Shown here in pieces: positions 17,081 through 26,085 of a DNA stretch of 64,000 nucleotides. The translations under genes were made by a program, and so were the position numbers. The notes under the pieces were generated by a model. That model searched no databases. It was given only the letters and a program-made list of their open reading frames with translations, and was not told the DNA's origin. The number at the start of each line of letters is the position of its first letter. The first letter of the stretch is position 1. This DNA comes from Paenibacillus contaminans (GTDB lineage Bacteria > Bacillota > Bacilli > Paenibacillales > NBRC-103111), in NCBI RefSeq assembly GCF_003285015.1, contig NZ_QMFB01000005.1, forward strand, positions 248,001-312,000, read 5' to 3'.

Positions 17081-18616
17081 TTACTTCTTCAAAGAAGCCT
17101 GGTACGCTTCGTTGATTTCTTTGGTGATCAGCTGCATGTTCGGATCTGCTTTCAGATCGGCGATGAACTTGTCGTACTCTTCAAGCGAAGCTTTGCCGAC
17201 GATGACTTTCGTACGCATGTCGTCCGCTTTTTTCTTGATTTCGCTGTAGTATTTGTTGTACGCCTCCGAAATGAGTCCTTCATCCGGCTTCGCTACTTTT
17301 ACTTTTTTGCGCTCGTCGACGATTTGCTTCTGACGCGCATAGAAGTCGGCAGGCATGCCTGCAGCTGCAACAGCCGAGTATTCATTGATTTCATGGAAGA
17401 TGGAGTCCATCAGGTTCGTCATGACTTTGTCTTTTTTCGCTTGCTCAGTCGCTACGATGTTGCCGTTCTCTTCGTTGTAGTGAACGCCCGGAATACCGTA
17501 ACGAGCCAATTTGTTGCCTTCTTTGCTGTAGCCGTAGTCCATGAACGCCAGGATTTTCTTCACTTTGTCCTCGGACACTTTCTTAGGAATCAGGTAGTGG
17601 CCGTAGAATGGCGAGCCGGATGGCGTATACTTGTTGCCTTTAGGACCTGTAAGCGATGTGATCGGCATCAGGTCGGCTTTCGGATCGACCTTTTGGATCG
17701 GTGCAAGACGGCTGAATGCATTGTTCATCGCATAACCGCCGCCGCCCGCTTTGCCGCTTTGGAACGCATCGTTGATTTGCGAGAAGTTCAAGATCGCGAA
17801 GTCAGCCGGGAACAAGCCGTCGTCATACGCTTTTTTGATCCACAGCATCGCGTCCTTGGAAGCATCCTCCGTCAGGATCGAATGGAGCTGGCCGTCGCGC
17901 AGCTTCCATACGCCTTGCGTATCGTTGAACACGTTGTACATAAAGCCCATGTACGCCGGACTTGCCGCGTAGCCGATCGTATCCGCTTTACCGTTGCCGT
18001 CCGGATCTTTCTCTTTAAACGCTTTCAGCGTGTTATAGAATTCGTCGACGGTTTCCGGCATTTTCAGGCCGAGCTTATCCAGCCAGTCTTTGCGCAGAAT
18101 CGGGAATACGCCGCCGCCGTAGCTAGGATAGTAACGCGGAATCGTATAGTTTTTGCCGTCGATTTTGGACTTCTCGATCGTTTCCTTCATCTCAGGCGAA
18201 GTCAGGTTCGGATAGTCCTTCAGGAAAGGCGTCAAATCCCAGAATGCGCCTTGTTTAATCATATTGCGGATTTGCGGACCTACCGGAGCAGCCGTAATAT
18301 CTTCAACGAAGGTCAAGTCGGGCAAGTTGCCGGAAGCAAGCAAAACGTTGATTTTATCTTCGAACGTCGTTGCGGAAATCCAGTTGATTTTCAGCTTCGT
18401 GTTCGTCTTTTTCTCGAATTCCTGCCACAAGCTGTTCGTTTCGTCGATGAACTCGTCCGCATAGCTGATTACGGAGATGCTGATATCCGTAGGTGCTGCG
18501 GTTTTGCCGCCGTCCCCGCCGGAAGAAGCGTTATCCTTCGAGCCACAAGCAGTAAGCACGAGGGACGAAGACAAAACGAGAGCCGAAGACAAGCTTACCA
18601 TTTTCTTTACTTTCAT
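17081..18616 (-). CDS. Extracellular sugar-binding lipoprotein (family 1)
   Basis: The frame is open to 18847, inside the permease gene, but GGGAGG sits 7 bases before ATG at 18616, giving 511 residues. A lipoprotein signal (MKVKKMVSLSSALVL to VLTAC, Cys near residue 23) is followed by a G/S/N linker. Family signatures include INVLLASGNLPDL near residue 85, YTIPRYYPSYGGG near 145 with an unusually Gly-rich stretch, and AFQSGKAGGGGYAMNN near 265. It is the last gene of the importer operon and is followed directly by a strong terminator, so the protein may be made in excess of the permeases. The ligand is unknown. Confidence 0.93.
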   Translation of the reverse strand: MKVKKMVSLSSALVLSSSLVLTACGSKDNASSGGDGGKTAAPTDISISVISYADEFIDETNSLWQEFEKKTNTKLKINWISATTFEDKINVLLASGNLPDLTFVEDITAAPVGPQIRNMIKQGAFWDLTPFLKDYPNLTSPEMKETIEKSKIDGKNYTIPRYYPSYGGGVFPILRKDWLDKLGLKMPETVDEFYNTLKAFKEKDPDGNGKADTIGYAASPAYMGFMYNVFNDTQGVWKLRDGQLHSILTEDASKDAMLWIKKAYDDGLFPADFAILNFSQINDAFQSGKAGGGGYAMNNAFSRLAPIQKVDPKADLMPITSLTGPKGNKYTPSGSPFYGHYLIPKKVSEDKVKKILAFMDYGYSKEGNKLARYGIPGVHYNEENGNIVATEQAKKDKVMTNLMDSIFHEINEYSAVAAAGMPADFYARQKQIVDERKKVKVAKPDEGLISEAYNKYYSEIKKKADDMRTKVIVGKASLEEYDKFIADLKADPNMQLITKEINEAYQASLKK

Positions 18617-18653
18617 GACCAAACCTCCCATTTTGATTGTTACTCTATTGTGA

Positions 18654-19526
18654 TCATTCCTTAACCGAACCAACCATTGCCCCTTTGGCAAAGTGTTTCT
18701 GCAGGAATGGGTACACCAGCATGATCGGTACGGTGGCGATAACGACCGCAGCCATTTTGAGCGTTTCCGTCGGCATTTGCTTATCGGAACGGAAATCGAT
18801 GTTGCCGGTTGCGGAAGCAGGATCAACCAGCATGTTCTGCAAGACAACCTGCAGCGGCCACTTCTGGAAATCGTTGATGTACATCAGCGCGTTGAAATAC
18901 GTATTCCAGTAGCCTACCGCATAAAACAGGCCGAAGGCCACAAGCGAAGGCAGCGACAGCGGCAAAATAATCCGGAACCAAATGCCGATTTCATTCGCTC
19001 CGTCAATACGGGCGGCTTCTTCAAGACTGTCCGGAATGCTGTCGAAAAACCCTTTCATCAAGAGGACATACCAGCCGCTCGTCATAACAGGTAGAATGAG
19101 CGACCATATGCTGTCGATCAAGCCGAGATTACGGACCACCAAGTAAGAAGGGATCAGACCGGGCTGGAACAGGATCGAGAACATGAGCATGAACATGATG
19201 AATCTGCGGAAACGAAGCCGCTTGCGAGAAACCGCGTACGCCAGGCCCGAAGTCACGATCAAGCTGATCGCGGTCCCGACTGTAGCGAGGAAGGTACTGA
19301 TACCGATCGCGCTTGGGAACGTTTTGGTGGAAAGCAACGTTTTGTAAGCGTCGAGCGTCCACATTTTAGGAAATAAAATGAGCTTATCTTGGTAATATTG
19401 AACGGGATCCGTAAACGAAAGGACTACCGTGTAGTAGATCGGAAAAAACGTTACGATGGACACGATTACGAGAAAGGTTACATTAAACGTATCGAATATG
19501 CGTCCGGATAAGCTTTTGCTTCTCAT
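18654..19526 (-). CDS. Carbohydrate ABC transporter permease, YtcP type
   Basis: 290 residues, six membrane segments. The EAA loop reads EEAARIDGANEIGIWFRIILP near residue 170. The C-terminus HFAKGAMVGSVKE fits the YtcP group. AGAAGGAGG precedes the ATG. It is 27 bases behind the partner permease and 37 bases ahead of the binding-protein start. As with the other importers of the window, no ATPase gene accompanies it. Confidence 0.93.
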   Translation of the reverse strand: MRSKSLSGRIFDTFNVTFLVIVSIVTFFPIYYTVVLSFTDPVQYYQDKLILFPKMWTLDAYKTLLSTKTFPSAIGISTFLATVGTAISLIVTSGLAYAVSRKRLRFRRFIMFMLMFSILFQPGLIPSYLVVRNLGLIDSIWSLILPVMTSGWYVLLMKGFFDSIPDSLEEAARIDGANEIGIWFRIILPLSLPSLVAFGLFYAVGYWNTYFNALMYINDFQKWPLQVVLQNMLVDPASATGNIDFRSDKQMPTETLKMAAVVIATVPIMLVYPFLQKHFAKGAMVGSVKE

Positions 19527-19553
19527 GTTACTGACCTCCTTCTGTGCCGAATT

Positions 19554-20525
19554 CTAGTAAACGCCCTCTTCGCCGAACTTCTTCGCGGCTTTGTTGGCAA
19601 GCATGACGAGCACGATACCGACAATCGATTTGAACAAGCCTATCGCGGTGCTATAGCTGAACTGGCCTTGCTTGATACCCGTCCGGTATACGTACGTATC
19701 GAATACGTCGGCAACATCGGTAACGGTCGCATTGTTGTTCATCATCAAATAAATTTGTTCGAAGCCCGTATCCATAATCGAGCCGAGACGCAAAATAAAC
19801 AAAATGATAATCACGTTGCGGATAGCCGGCAGTGTAATGTGCCACATTTGACGCATACGGTTCGCGCCGTCCATAACGGCCGCTTCGTAAAGCTGCGGGT
19901 TAACCCCGGCGATTGCCGCGAGGAAGAGGATCGTCCCCCAGCCGGCTTCTTTCCAAATGGACTGAGCGGTAACCATACCCCAGAAATAATTGGGCTCCGT
20001 CAGGAAGCTTATTTTGCTCATTCCTAGCGCTTCGAGCACTTTATTGATGAAGCCTTCCGATTCCGAAAGCATCAGAAACGTCAAACCGGCTATAATAACC
20101 CAAGATAAGAAATGCGGAATATAGATGACCGTTTGCACAAAACGTTTAAACACCATATGGCGCAGTTCGTTGAGTAAGAGCGATACGACGATCGGGAACG
20201 GGAAGAAGAAGAAGAGATTCAGTAAGCTGATCGCCATCGTATTCCGCAGCAGCATTACGAAATCTTGATTGGAGAAAAACCGTTGAAAATGCTCAAAGCC
20301 GACCCAATCGCTTTTGAGAATGCCGAGATATGGCGAGTAATCCTGAAAAGCGATGATCAGGCCGCCGACCGGGATATATTTGAAAACTAAAAAATACAAC
20401 AGGCCGGGAAGCGCCAGCAAATATAAGTATTTGTCGCGTTTAAGATCAAACCAGAGTCGTTTGCCGGCAGTCGGCGTTTGAACCTTTGTCTGATTTGTTT
20501 GAATCTCTGAAACAGATGAACGCAT
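19554..20525 (-). CDS. Carbohydrate ABC transporter permease, LplB type
   Basis: 323 residues, first gene of the importer operon. The N-terminal cytoplasmic tail (about 30 residues) is followed by six membrane segments, with KYIPVGGLIIAFQDYSPY near residue 50 and the EAA loop EAAVMDGANRMRQMWHITLP near 220. The C-terminus AAKKFGEEGVY is typical. AAGGGG precedes the ATG. A GAAGCGCTTC palindrome, the centre of a catabolite-control (cre) site, lies 45 bases upstream. Confidence 0.93.
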   Translation of the reverse strand: MRSSVSEIQTNQTKVQTPTAGKRLWFDLKRDKYLYLLALPGLLYFLVFKYIPVGGLIIAFQDYSPYLGILKSDWVGFEHFQRFFSNQDFVMLLRNTMAISLLNLFFFFPFPIVVSLLLNELRHMVFKRFVQTVIYIPHFLSWVIIAGLTFLMLSESEGFINKVLEALGMSKISFLTEPNYFWGMVTAQSIWKEAGWGTILFLAAIAGVNPQLYEAAVMDGANRMRQMWHITLPAIRNVIIILFILRLGSIMDTGFEQIYLMMNNNATVTDVADVFDTYVYRTGIKQGQFSYSTAIGLFKSIVGIVLVMLANKAAKKFGEEGVY

Positions 20526-20564
20526 CGGGACCCCTTCTTTCTTTAGGTGTTATGTTGCTTGGTT

Positions 20565-20582
20565 GTACAGAAGCGCTTCCAT
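20565..20582 (-). promoter_or_regulatory. Candidate cre site in the importer leader
   Basis: On the minus strand ATGGAAGCGCTTCTGT matches most of the cre consensus WTGNAANCGNWWNCW, with one mismatch at the conserved C near the end. It lies between the likely promoter and the first start codon, where CcpA would act as a roadblock. The binding protein, CcpA, is not in the window. Confidence 0.45.
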
Positions 20583-20630
20583 TCGGTCCGATTCGTCCGC
20601 ACCCCGTTTTCATATGCTTAACTTTACAAA

Positions 20631-20648
20631 TGTGCGTCATTTCGCACA
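20631..20648. promoter_or_regulatory. Inverted repeat, possible operator
   Basis: TGTGCG (20631-20636) and CGCACA (20643-20648) form a perfect 6+6 inverted repeat with a 6-base spacer, about 110 bases upstream of the first permease gene. No protein can be matched to it. Confidence 0.4.
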
Positions 20649-20866
20649 ATAATAAGTTTTTGCCTGCTCCTTTTTTGCGCAGACATGGTCTGTATACACT
20701 CGGAACGATAGGAAAAAGATTGCAACCACGCGGTCGAATCGAGCAAATTCGGACGATAGCACTTTTTTGCCCGGCCATGCAAAAAGCCCCCGCCAAAGCC
20801 GAAATCGGCCTGACGGAAGCCCGGAAAGCGCTTCGTGCAAAAAGATACTATCGGTACATTCGGTTG

Positions 20867-21484
20867 TTATTTGCCTTCTTTCTTCCGCTTCACGATCGTA
20901 TGATTTAGGTTGCGGTTCAAAATAAGTAAAAGCTGCTCGGTCATATAACTCGGCGAATATTTAAAATCTTCTTGCACCCAATAAACGATCATGCCGAGCA
21001 GCGCGTAAGTCTGGTACGTAAGCTGAAGGTCTTCATTCAGACCGGGAGGGGTATCGGCGTTGGAAACCGTCAGCTCTTCCTGCGATATGGCTTTGAGCTC
21101 GCGGAACATTTTCTCCTGAAATCCGGAAATGCCTTTGGCTTTCAGCATCGTGGAGTAAAAGTCGGCGTTCTCGTATACGTGATCGAAGAGCTTGACCGCA
21201 GTCACGGATAATTCGTCCAAATGGAACGATTCCACATGCTTATACGGCTCTCGGTAAGAATCGAGAAGTCCTGACAGCACATCGTCGATCACATCGTCGA
21301 GCAGTCCGTCTTTATTCGTATAATGCGCGTAAAACGTGCCCCTATTAAAATCCGCACGATCCACGATTTCCGTGATCGTAATTTCTTGAAAATCCTTCTC
21401 TGCAAGCAATGCCAGCAGCGCGGATTTAAAAGCTTGCTTGCTTCTGGCAACTCTGCGGTCGACATTTTGTCCGTTCTTCGACAT
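20867..21484 (-). CDS. TetR family transcriptional regulator
   Basis: The frame is open to 21661, but AAAGGTGATCC precedes the ATG at 21484 (MSKNGQNVDRR), giving 205 residues. The N-terminal helix-turn-helix is clear: FQEITITEIVDRADFNRGTF then YAHYTNKDGLLDDVI. The C-terminal ligand domain resembles the TetR_C_33 group common in Bacilli (LFDHVYENADFYSTMLKAKG). It is divergent from the short-chain dehydrogenase gene, with an operator-like palindrome over the shared promoter; so it probably represses that gene and itself. The ligand is unknown. Confidence 0.92.
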   Translation of the reverse strand: MSKNGQNVDRRVARSKQAFKSALLALLAEKDFQEITITEIVDRADFNRGTFYAHYTNKDGLLDDVIDDVLSGLLDSYREPYKHVESFHLDELSVTAVKLFDHVYENADFYSTMLKAKGISGFQEKMFRELKAISQEELTVSNADTPPGLNEDLQLTYQTYALLGMIVYWVQEDFKYSPSYMTEQLLLILNRNLNHTIVKRKKEGK

Positions 21485-21606
21485 ATGGATCACCTTTGTG
21501 TTATTTTGTAGACTTCCCGAACAGAACGCAGCTTTTTGTACGTTTATCGACAAAACGCCGTTTTTTGATGATTGTTCGCCTAACTCTTTCTCATTATACT
21601 TGAAAT

Positions 21607-21643
21607 ATAAACAGTTGTTGAATAACGTACAGCTGTTTATTAT
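21607..21643 (+). promoter_or_regulatory. SDR promoter with overlapping TetR-type operator
   Basis: Arms ATAAACAGTTG (21607-21617) and CAGCTGTTTAT (21630-21640) pair at 10 of 11 positions around a 12-base spacer. TTGTTG (21615-21620) and TATTAT (21638-21643) are 17 bases apart and form a plausible promoter for the dehydrogenase, so a repressor on the palindrome would cover both elements. Confidence 0.65.
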
Positions 21644-21698
21644 TACTAATCGTTTCTTCAATCGACAATACTATTAATCCTAACGGAGGTCGTTCACA

Positions 21699-22457
21699 AT
21701 GAAGCTTAACGGTAAAGTAGCGGTCGTTACGGGTGCAGGTTCGGGAATGGGCAGAGCAATTGCGGTACTCTACGCTAATGAGGGCGCTAATGTGGTCGTT
21801 TCCGACATCAATTTGGAAGCGGCGCAAGCGACAGTCGCACAAATTGAAGCAGATGGCGGCAGCGCCGTTGCAGTAGCGGCGAACGTTGCGTTGGAAGAAG
21901 ACGTACAGCATATGATCTACACTGCGGTTCAAACTTATGGAACGCTCGATATATTGGTTAACAATGCAGGGATAATGGACGGCTTCGTGCCTGCCGAGGA
22001 ATTGACGGACGAGCTGTGGGAACGCGTCTTCGCGGTAAATACGACGGGACCGATGCGCGCCATCCGCAAATCGCTGCCGATTTTCAAAGCCAAAGGCAAA
22101 GGAAGCATCATTAATATCGCTTCGGTCGGCGGCTTATTCGGTTCACGGGCGGGCACCGCTTATACGGCATCCAAGCATGCGGTCGTCGGCATGACCAAAA
22201 ACATCGGCTATCAATACGCGAAGCTTGGCATCCGCTGCAACGCGATCGCGCCGGGCGGCGTCAACACGAACATCGGCGTCGGCGGCAAGGAGCCTCACGC
22301 TTTCGGCATGGAACGGTCGATGCTTGGCATGGGCTCGATGCCGAGAACCGGCGAGCCGGAGGAAATCGCACAGGTTGCGCTGTTCCTCGCCTCGGACGAC
22401 TCCAGCTTCGTCAACGGCACCGTAGTTACCGCCGACGCCGGCTGGACGGCGATTTAA
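21699..22457 (+). CDS. Short-chain dehydrogenase/reductase
   Basis: 252 residues, classical SDR length. The cofactor motif TGAGSGMGRAIAVL is near residue 12, the acidic residue after strand 2 (VVSDINLEAA, Asp near 37) favours NAD. NNAG is at about 88-91. The catalytic set is Ser in NIASVGG (near 141) and YTASK (near 154-158). AACGGAGGTC precedes the ATG. It oxidises or reduces an alcohol/ketone in the cytoplasm; the substrate cannot be read. It is controlled, most likely, by the divergent TetR gene, and a terminator follows. Confidence 0.94.
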   Translation: MKLNGKVAVVTGAGSGMGRAIAVLYANEGANVVVSDINLEAAQATVAQIEADGGSAVAVAANVALEEDVQHMIYTAVQTYGTLDILVNNAGIMDGFVPAEELTDELWERVFAVNTTGPMRAIRKSLPIFKAKGKGSIINIASVGGLFGSRAGTAYTASKHAVVGMTKNIGYQYAKLGIRCNAIAPGGVNTNIGVGGKEPHAFGMERSMLGMGSMPRTGEPEEIAQVALFLASDDSSFVNGTVVTADAGWTAI

Positions 22458-22628
22458 CGGGGCCGGCTTGGCGGGCGGCCGTGAACGGCTGTACGGTCTG
22501 ACGAGCTGCCATGACGGGCGGCGGCTTCCCGCTATGCGCTCAGTGAGCGGCTGTGCAGCGATCTGGCGTGCGGCTACGACGGCCCGCACATGCCTAGCTC
22601 TTGCGAGCTGCACGAATAAATAACACCC

Positions 22629-22670
22629 AAAAACGGCAGTTCTGACCTAAAGTCAGGCTGCCGTTTTATT
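22629..22670 (+). terminator. Terminator after the SDR gene
   Basis: AAAACGGCAG pairs with CTGCCGTTTT, and the inner CTGAC pairs with GTCAG, making a long hairpin that ends in TTTTATT. It also has an A tract on the left side and could work for both strands. Confidence 0.85.
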
Positions 22671-22695
22671 AGTTCCTCTACTTTTATGTGCTCCA

Positions 22696-22869
22696 TGGAA
22701 AACCTGCAGTTATTTTTCGGAAAAATCCTTCCGTCAGCATAATAGATGGATTTCCTGTATCTAATTTAACACTTTTTGCGAATTAGGCGGTAAATCGTAA
22801 AATTTAACTGCAGTTTTTCCAGTTAGATGGATGAAAATCGAAATTTCGGTTATTTTAACTGTAGTTAAT
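22696..22869. repeat. Cluster of short intergenic repeats, GGAAAACC/AACTGCAG type
   Basis: Units TGGAAAACCTGCAGTTATTT (22696-22715), TTTAACTGCAGTTTTTCCAG (22803-22822) and TTTTAACTGTAGTTAAT (22853-22869). They match the units at 6902-7084 in either orientation. Confidence 0.7.
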
Positions 22870-23014
22870 ACACCTAACGTTTGCTTATGACTCAAAACTT
22901 CCGCAATCCAGCTTCGTCATCCCGTATTTTAAACCATCTGACATTTAATTTAGACCTCATGACGAACATAGCAAAGCTTTTTGCGTTCTTCGTCAGTAAC
23001 TATTCCGGCTGCCC

Positions 23015-24529
23015 TTACTTTTTCACCTCAAAACTGCCGTAATCGAGCTGTTTCAGCTCTTCCTCCGTCAAGTGCCGGATCTTGTCGTTTCCTTCTTTCG
23101 AATCCAGAGCAATTCCCTTGCTGCCGACGTACCGGACAAGCTCCTTCATTCGCGCTTGATCGATATCCCGAATGCCGTACTTTCCTTTAATCTGTCCCAA
23201 AATGATGCCGATAACTTCACCCGCAAGCGACGTGTTCGGCTGAATGCGCGCGCTGCCGTATGCGGCTCCCGTTGCGCCTACGTTTTTGCCGGCGACGAGG
23301 ACGTTGCTGTAGCCCTTGGAAATAAAAGAGCGCAAAGGGATGCCGTATTTGTCTGGCTTTCCCTTTTGGGAGCCCCAATAATGCTGCAGCGTGCCTTGCA
23401 AGTCGATCGGATAACCGGCTACGCTTACGTTGTCCCAGAACATCGTCCCTCGCATGATATCCGAAGCTTGCAGCACATATTCGGTTTCGTAGCGGTCAAA
23501 ATCGCGAATATACAAATAGTCCGGATAGCCGTTTATTTCCGCCTTCTCCCAGCCGGGAAGCTCCTTCCGGAGATGCTTGAGAACGTCCTCCGTCTCGCGG
23601 ATGCCCATTTCGAGCGCCTCTTTGACGCTTGTCTCGCTCGAAGGGTCTACGCCGTAAACGAGCAGCGCGTTGATAGCCGCATCGCCGTCCCGCTGATTGA
23701 CGATGTTGAGCCCCCGCAAAAACAATCGCTTATCGCTTGCCTGGAAGCCTCTAACCGTATTACCGAAGCCCCAAGTGGTGTAATCCGTAACCGTCGTAGT
23801 TCCGCCGTATTTCGCAGCGATCTCTTCCCGGCTCAGACGGTAAACTTCGCTTTTGAACGTTTTCCAATCGACGTTTTTGAACTTCATCATGATCGTCGCG
23901 GCCATATGCTCCCGTTCTCCTCCGAACACGGACTCGATGCCGGGAATGCGAGGCAAGCCGAGCCTGCTCGTTATCGCAGCAAAATCCGTATTGTCGACGA
24001 CATAGGACGCAGTAATCCGCTTCAGCTTTCCGTCCTTCGTTTGGTAGTCGATCGCGTTCAGCTTTTTCAAGCTCGGCGACTGTTCGTCGGGATCGATGAC
24101 AAGCCCGTTAATCTTGATTCCGGACTCGATGGGAATATCGCCCAGAAGCGATCGGTAGTAGTGCTCGAACTCGGCGGCTTTGCGAATTTTCCCGCTTTTA
24201 TACCCGTCAAACAGCGTCTTGACCTGCCCTTGCAAAAGCGTTTTGCCTTCGTCGTCCTGAGGCTCGTCCAGAAACTGCATTTCGCCTTGAATCAGCTGCC
24301 CGCCCGGCTTCTCGCGCGGATCGAGGATCACGACCGAAAGTCCCTCCTCCTTAGCTGCTTTAGCCAAATACATGCCTTCCAGCTCTGAGCCGACGACAAC
24401 GACATCCGCGCTGGCGCCGTCCTTGGAGACAACCGGTGGTTCAGGCGAATCGTCCTTGCATGCCGCCAGTATGCCAAGCATGACAATCGAAAGCACTGCT
24501 GCCAAATAACGATAACGTCCCATATCCAT
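23015..24529 (-). CDS. FAD-dependent oxidoreductase, exported lipoprotein
   Basis: GGAGG precedes two nearby ATG codons at 24529 and 24523; I use the first (504 residues). The start is a lipoprotein signal (MGRYRYLAAVLSIVMLG, lipobox ILAAC). The FAD-binding strand follows at about residue 45: SADVVVVGSELEGMYLAKAA, ending in VVILDPREKPGGQL. A typical C-terminal FAD motif is present as SNVLVAGKNVGATGAAYGSARIQP, read here in two parts (about 400-425). This is the FAD_oxidored group (PF12831-type), seen in secreted or lipid-linked enzymes near glycan genes. Substrate unknown. The first glycine motif is unusual: GSELEG rather than GxGxxG. It sits alone, divergent from the SLH gene. Confidence 0.88.
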   Translation of the reverse strand: MDMGRYRYLAAVLSIVMLGILAACKDDSPEPPVVSKDGASADVVVVGSELEGMYLAKAAKEEGLSVVILDPREKPGGQLIQGEMQFLDEPQDDEGKTLLQGQVKTLFDGYKSGKIRKAAEFEHYYRSLLGDIPIESGIKINGLVIDPDEQSPSLKKLNAIDYQTKDGKLKRITASYVVDNTDFAAITSRLGLPRIPGIESVFGGEREHMAATIMMKFKNVDWKTFKSEVYRLSREEIAAKYGGTTTVTDYTTWGFGNTVRGFQASDKRLFLRGLNIVNQRDGDAAINALLVYGVDPSSETSVKEALEMGIRETEDVLKHLRKELPGWEKAEINGYPDYLYIRDFDRYETEYVLQASDIMRGTMFWDNVSVAGYPIDLQGTLQHYWGSQKGKPDKYGIPLRSFISKGYSNVLVAGKNVGATGAAYGSARIQPNTSLAGEVIGIILGQIKGKYGIRDIDQARMKELVRYVGSKGIALDSKEGNDKIRHLTEEELKQLDYGSFEVKK

Positions 24530-24816
24530 AAACCCTCCGTAATCTCGTAAAATGCTGCCTTGAGAGGAAAAAGCGATGTTTCGAACTTTTGCGCCGCTCA
24601 ACTCCCGGCGCGCGTGGAGGATACAAGCCCGGCGGCCAACCATAACCTCTCGCGTATCCAAGCACGGTTTCTCCCGGCACTCGCTGCGGCACTGCATGAT
24701 AGCGGTTAGCCCCCGTTTGGCCCAGCTTCCCGTACAAATAGACTGCAAATGTCATCAATATGTTTCAAATATTTACATCTTTCTTTATAATATATGGAAG
24801 CAAAGGAGGCTGCCCG

Positions 24817-26085
24817 ATGACAATCACCAAAAAGCTAGTACCCGTAATCATTGCTTGTTGTTTATTATTTTCGCTTTTCTTACCTTCCGTCCAAGCGCAA
24901 GCGGCTGCCAAATTCAGCGACGTCGACCCGCAGCGATACGGCTGGGCGATGGACGCCATCTCGTTTATGACGGATCGCGGCATTTTGAACGGTTATCCCG
25001 ACAACACCTTCAAGCCCGGCAATTCGCTGACAAAAGCCGAGTTTACGGCCATGCTTTACCGGCTGTTCGATAAATACAGGCCAAATATGCAGGAAGAGGA
25101 CGCCGATTTAAGGCTGGCAGGTTATGCGGACGTTCCGGAAACGCATTGGGCGCACAAGGAAATTACTGCGATCTACGATTATTATTTCGGCGGCATCGCA
25201 TTTGCTTTTAAAGAAGGTGTGGAGGAGCCGTTCTTTCAGCCCGAAAAAAAACTGACGCGTCTCGAGCTTGCCCAAATCATGTACATGGCCATACCGTTCG
25301 CAGACGACGCTCCCGGAGCAAGCTGCCAAGTCATTATGGGGATGACGGATATTCCTTATGAGCTGTTCTCCTCTTACGAGGAAGCCGACGAATATCGGTT
25401 TGACGGACGTTACTCGGAGGACACCGGCATTTCCGTCGATTATTACGTTTCCGAAGGCGCGCCTGTTTTGTACCCGCTCGTGCTTGTCAAAGAGAGCGAC
25501 GGCAGCTGCAGCAGCAGCTTTGACGATTACTCGAGCATAATTGAATCCGCTGTGGCTAGCATGCATACTAGCGGCATCATGACCGCCGATGACAGCGGCT
25601 ACTTTAGGCCGCACGCTCCGGTCAGCCGTGCGGAAGCGGTAACGATTCTGAACCGTACATACAACTACTTGAAAGCCAATCGGAATTTGCAGCAATATTC
25701 GTCATTAGAAACGTCTTCCGCTGCAGCAGGAACGCCTGTAACGAATCCGCAGCCGGAGCCGCCGGCAGGCAAACCCTCATCAACGGTCAATCCTGCGGGG
25801 AATGTAAAAACATTTACCAGAGATTTGGCTGTGGAGGGCGAGCTGGAAACCATGATCGATACCGAAGGGTATCGTTCCATCACCGTTTCCATCGAAGCCA
25901 AAGAGAAAGTCGATGTGATCGTTCAGCTGGGCGGCAAAAAAAGCTTTATCCGGCATGAAGAGCTGCCGCAGACGATTGCTTTGAACGGGATCAAACAAGT
26001 AAGCCTGGAAACGCAAAAGCGCGTTTTCGATTTGCTGAACCGCGATGCCGATTATACGGCTGTTTTGACCGTCGAACTGAAATAA
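24817..26085 (+). CDS. SLH-domain cell-surface protein
   Basis: AAAGGAGG lies 7 bases before ATG at 24817, giving 422 residues. A signal peptide (about 1-30, ending VQAQAAA) precedes S-layer homology repeats: FSDVDPQRYGWAMDAISFMTD with GILNGYPDNTFKPGNSLTKAE (about 30-80), a second near 110-160 (YADVPETHWAHKEIT), and a third near 240-285 (SGIMTADDSGYFRPHAPVSRAEA). A Pro/Ser linker (about 300-335) leads to a C-terminal beta-rich domain (RDLAVEGELETMIDTEGYRS). The SLH repeats attach the protein to pyruvylated secondary wall polymer. A terminator follows. Confidence 0.92.
   Translation: MTITKKLVPVIIACCLLFSLFLPSVQAQAAAKFSDVDPQRYGWAMDAISFMTDRGILNGYPDNTFKPGNSLTKAEFTAMLYRLFDKYRPNMQEEDADLRLAGYADVPETHWAHKEITAIYDYYFGGIAFAFKEGVEEPFFQPEKKLTRLELAQIMYMAIPFADDAPGASCQVIMGMTDIPYELFSSYEEADEYRFDGRYSEDTGISVDYYVSEGAPVLYPLVLVKESDGSCSSSFDDYSSIIESAVASMHTSGIMTADDSGYFRPHAPVSRAEAVTILNRTYNYLKANRNLQQYSSLETSSAAAGTPVTNPQPEPPAGKPSSTVNPAGNVKTFTRDLAVEGELETMIDTEGYRSITVSIEAKEKVDVIVQLGGKKSFIRHEELPQTIALNGIKQVSLETQKRVFDLLNRDADYTAVLTVELK

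Larger units (their letters stand above)
20526..20866. other. Gene-free control region upstream of the importer
   Basis: No gene is supported. It holds GAAGCGCTTC (20570-20579) and AAAGCGCTTC (20825-20834), both like the core of CcpA cre sites, and the inverted repeat TGTGCG-6-CGCACA (20631-20648). The transcript of the importer (minus) must start here; the TetR gene (minus) ends at the far side. Confidence 0.6.
22458..23014. other. Gene-free region with terminator and short repeats
   Basis: GC-rich stretch just after the dehydrogenase without a supported gene, then a terminator (22629-22670), then an AT-rich part with three short repeats of the same type as at 6.9-7.1 kb (22696-22716, 22801-22824, 22852-22869). 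Confidence 0.7.

Noticed and set aside
17324..18664. 446-codon plus-strand open frame opposite the binding-protein gene
   Set aside because: It is the complement of a clear lipoprotein gene; no ribosome site, and the translation is rich in Arg and His without a recognisable domain.
18617..18847. N-terminal extension of the 17.1-18.6 kb binding protein
   Set aside because: It would overlap the permease gene; the lipoprotein signal and ribosome site fix the start at 18616.
23072..24388. 438-codon plus-strand open frame
   Set aside because: Antisense to the FAD-dependent oxidoreductase, which has domain motifs and a lipobox. The antisense product has none.
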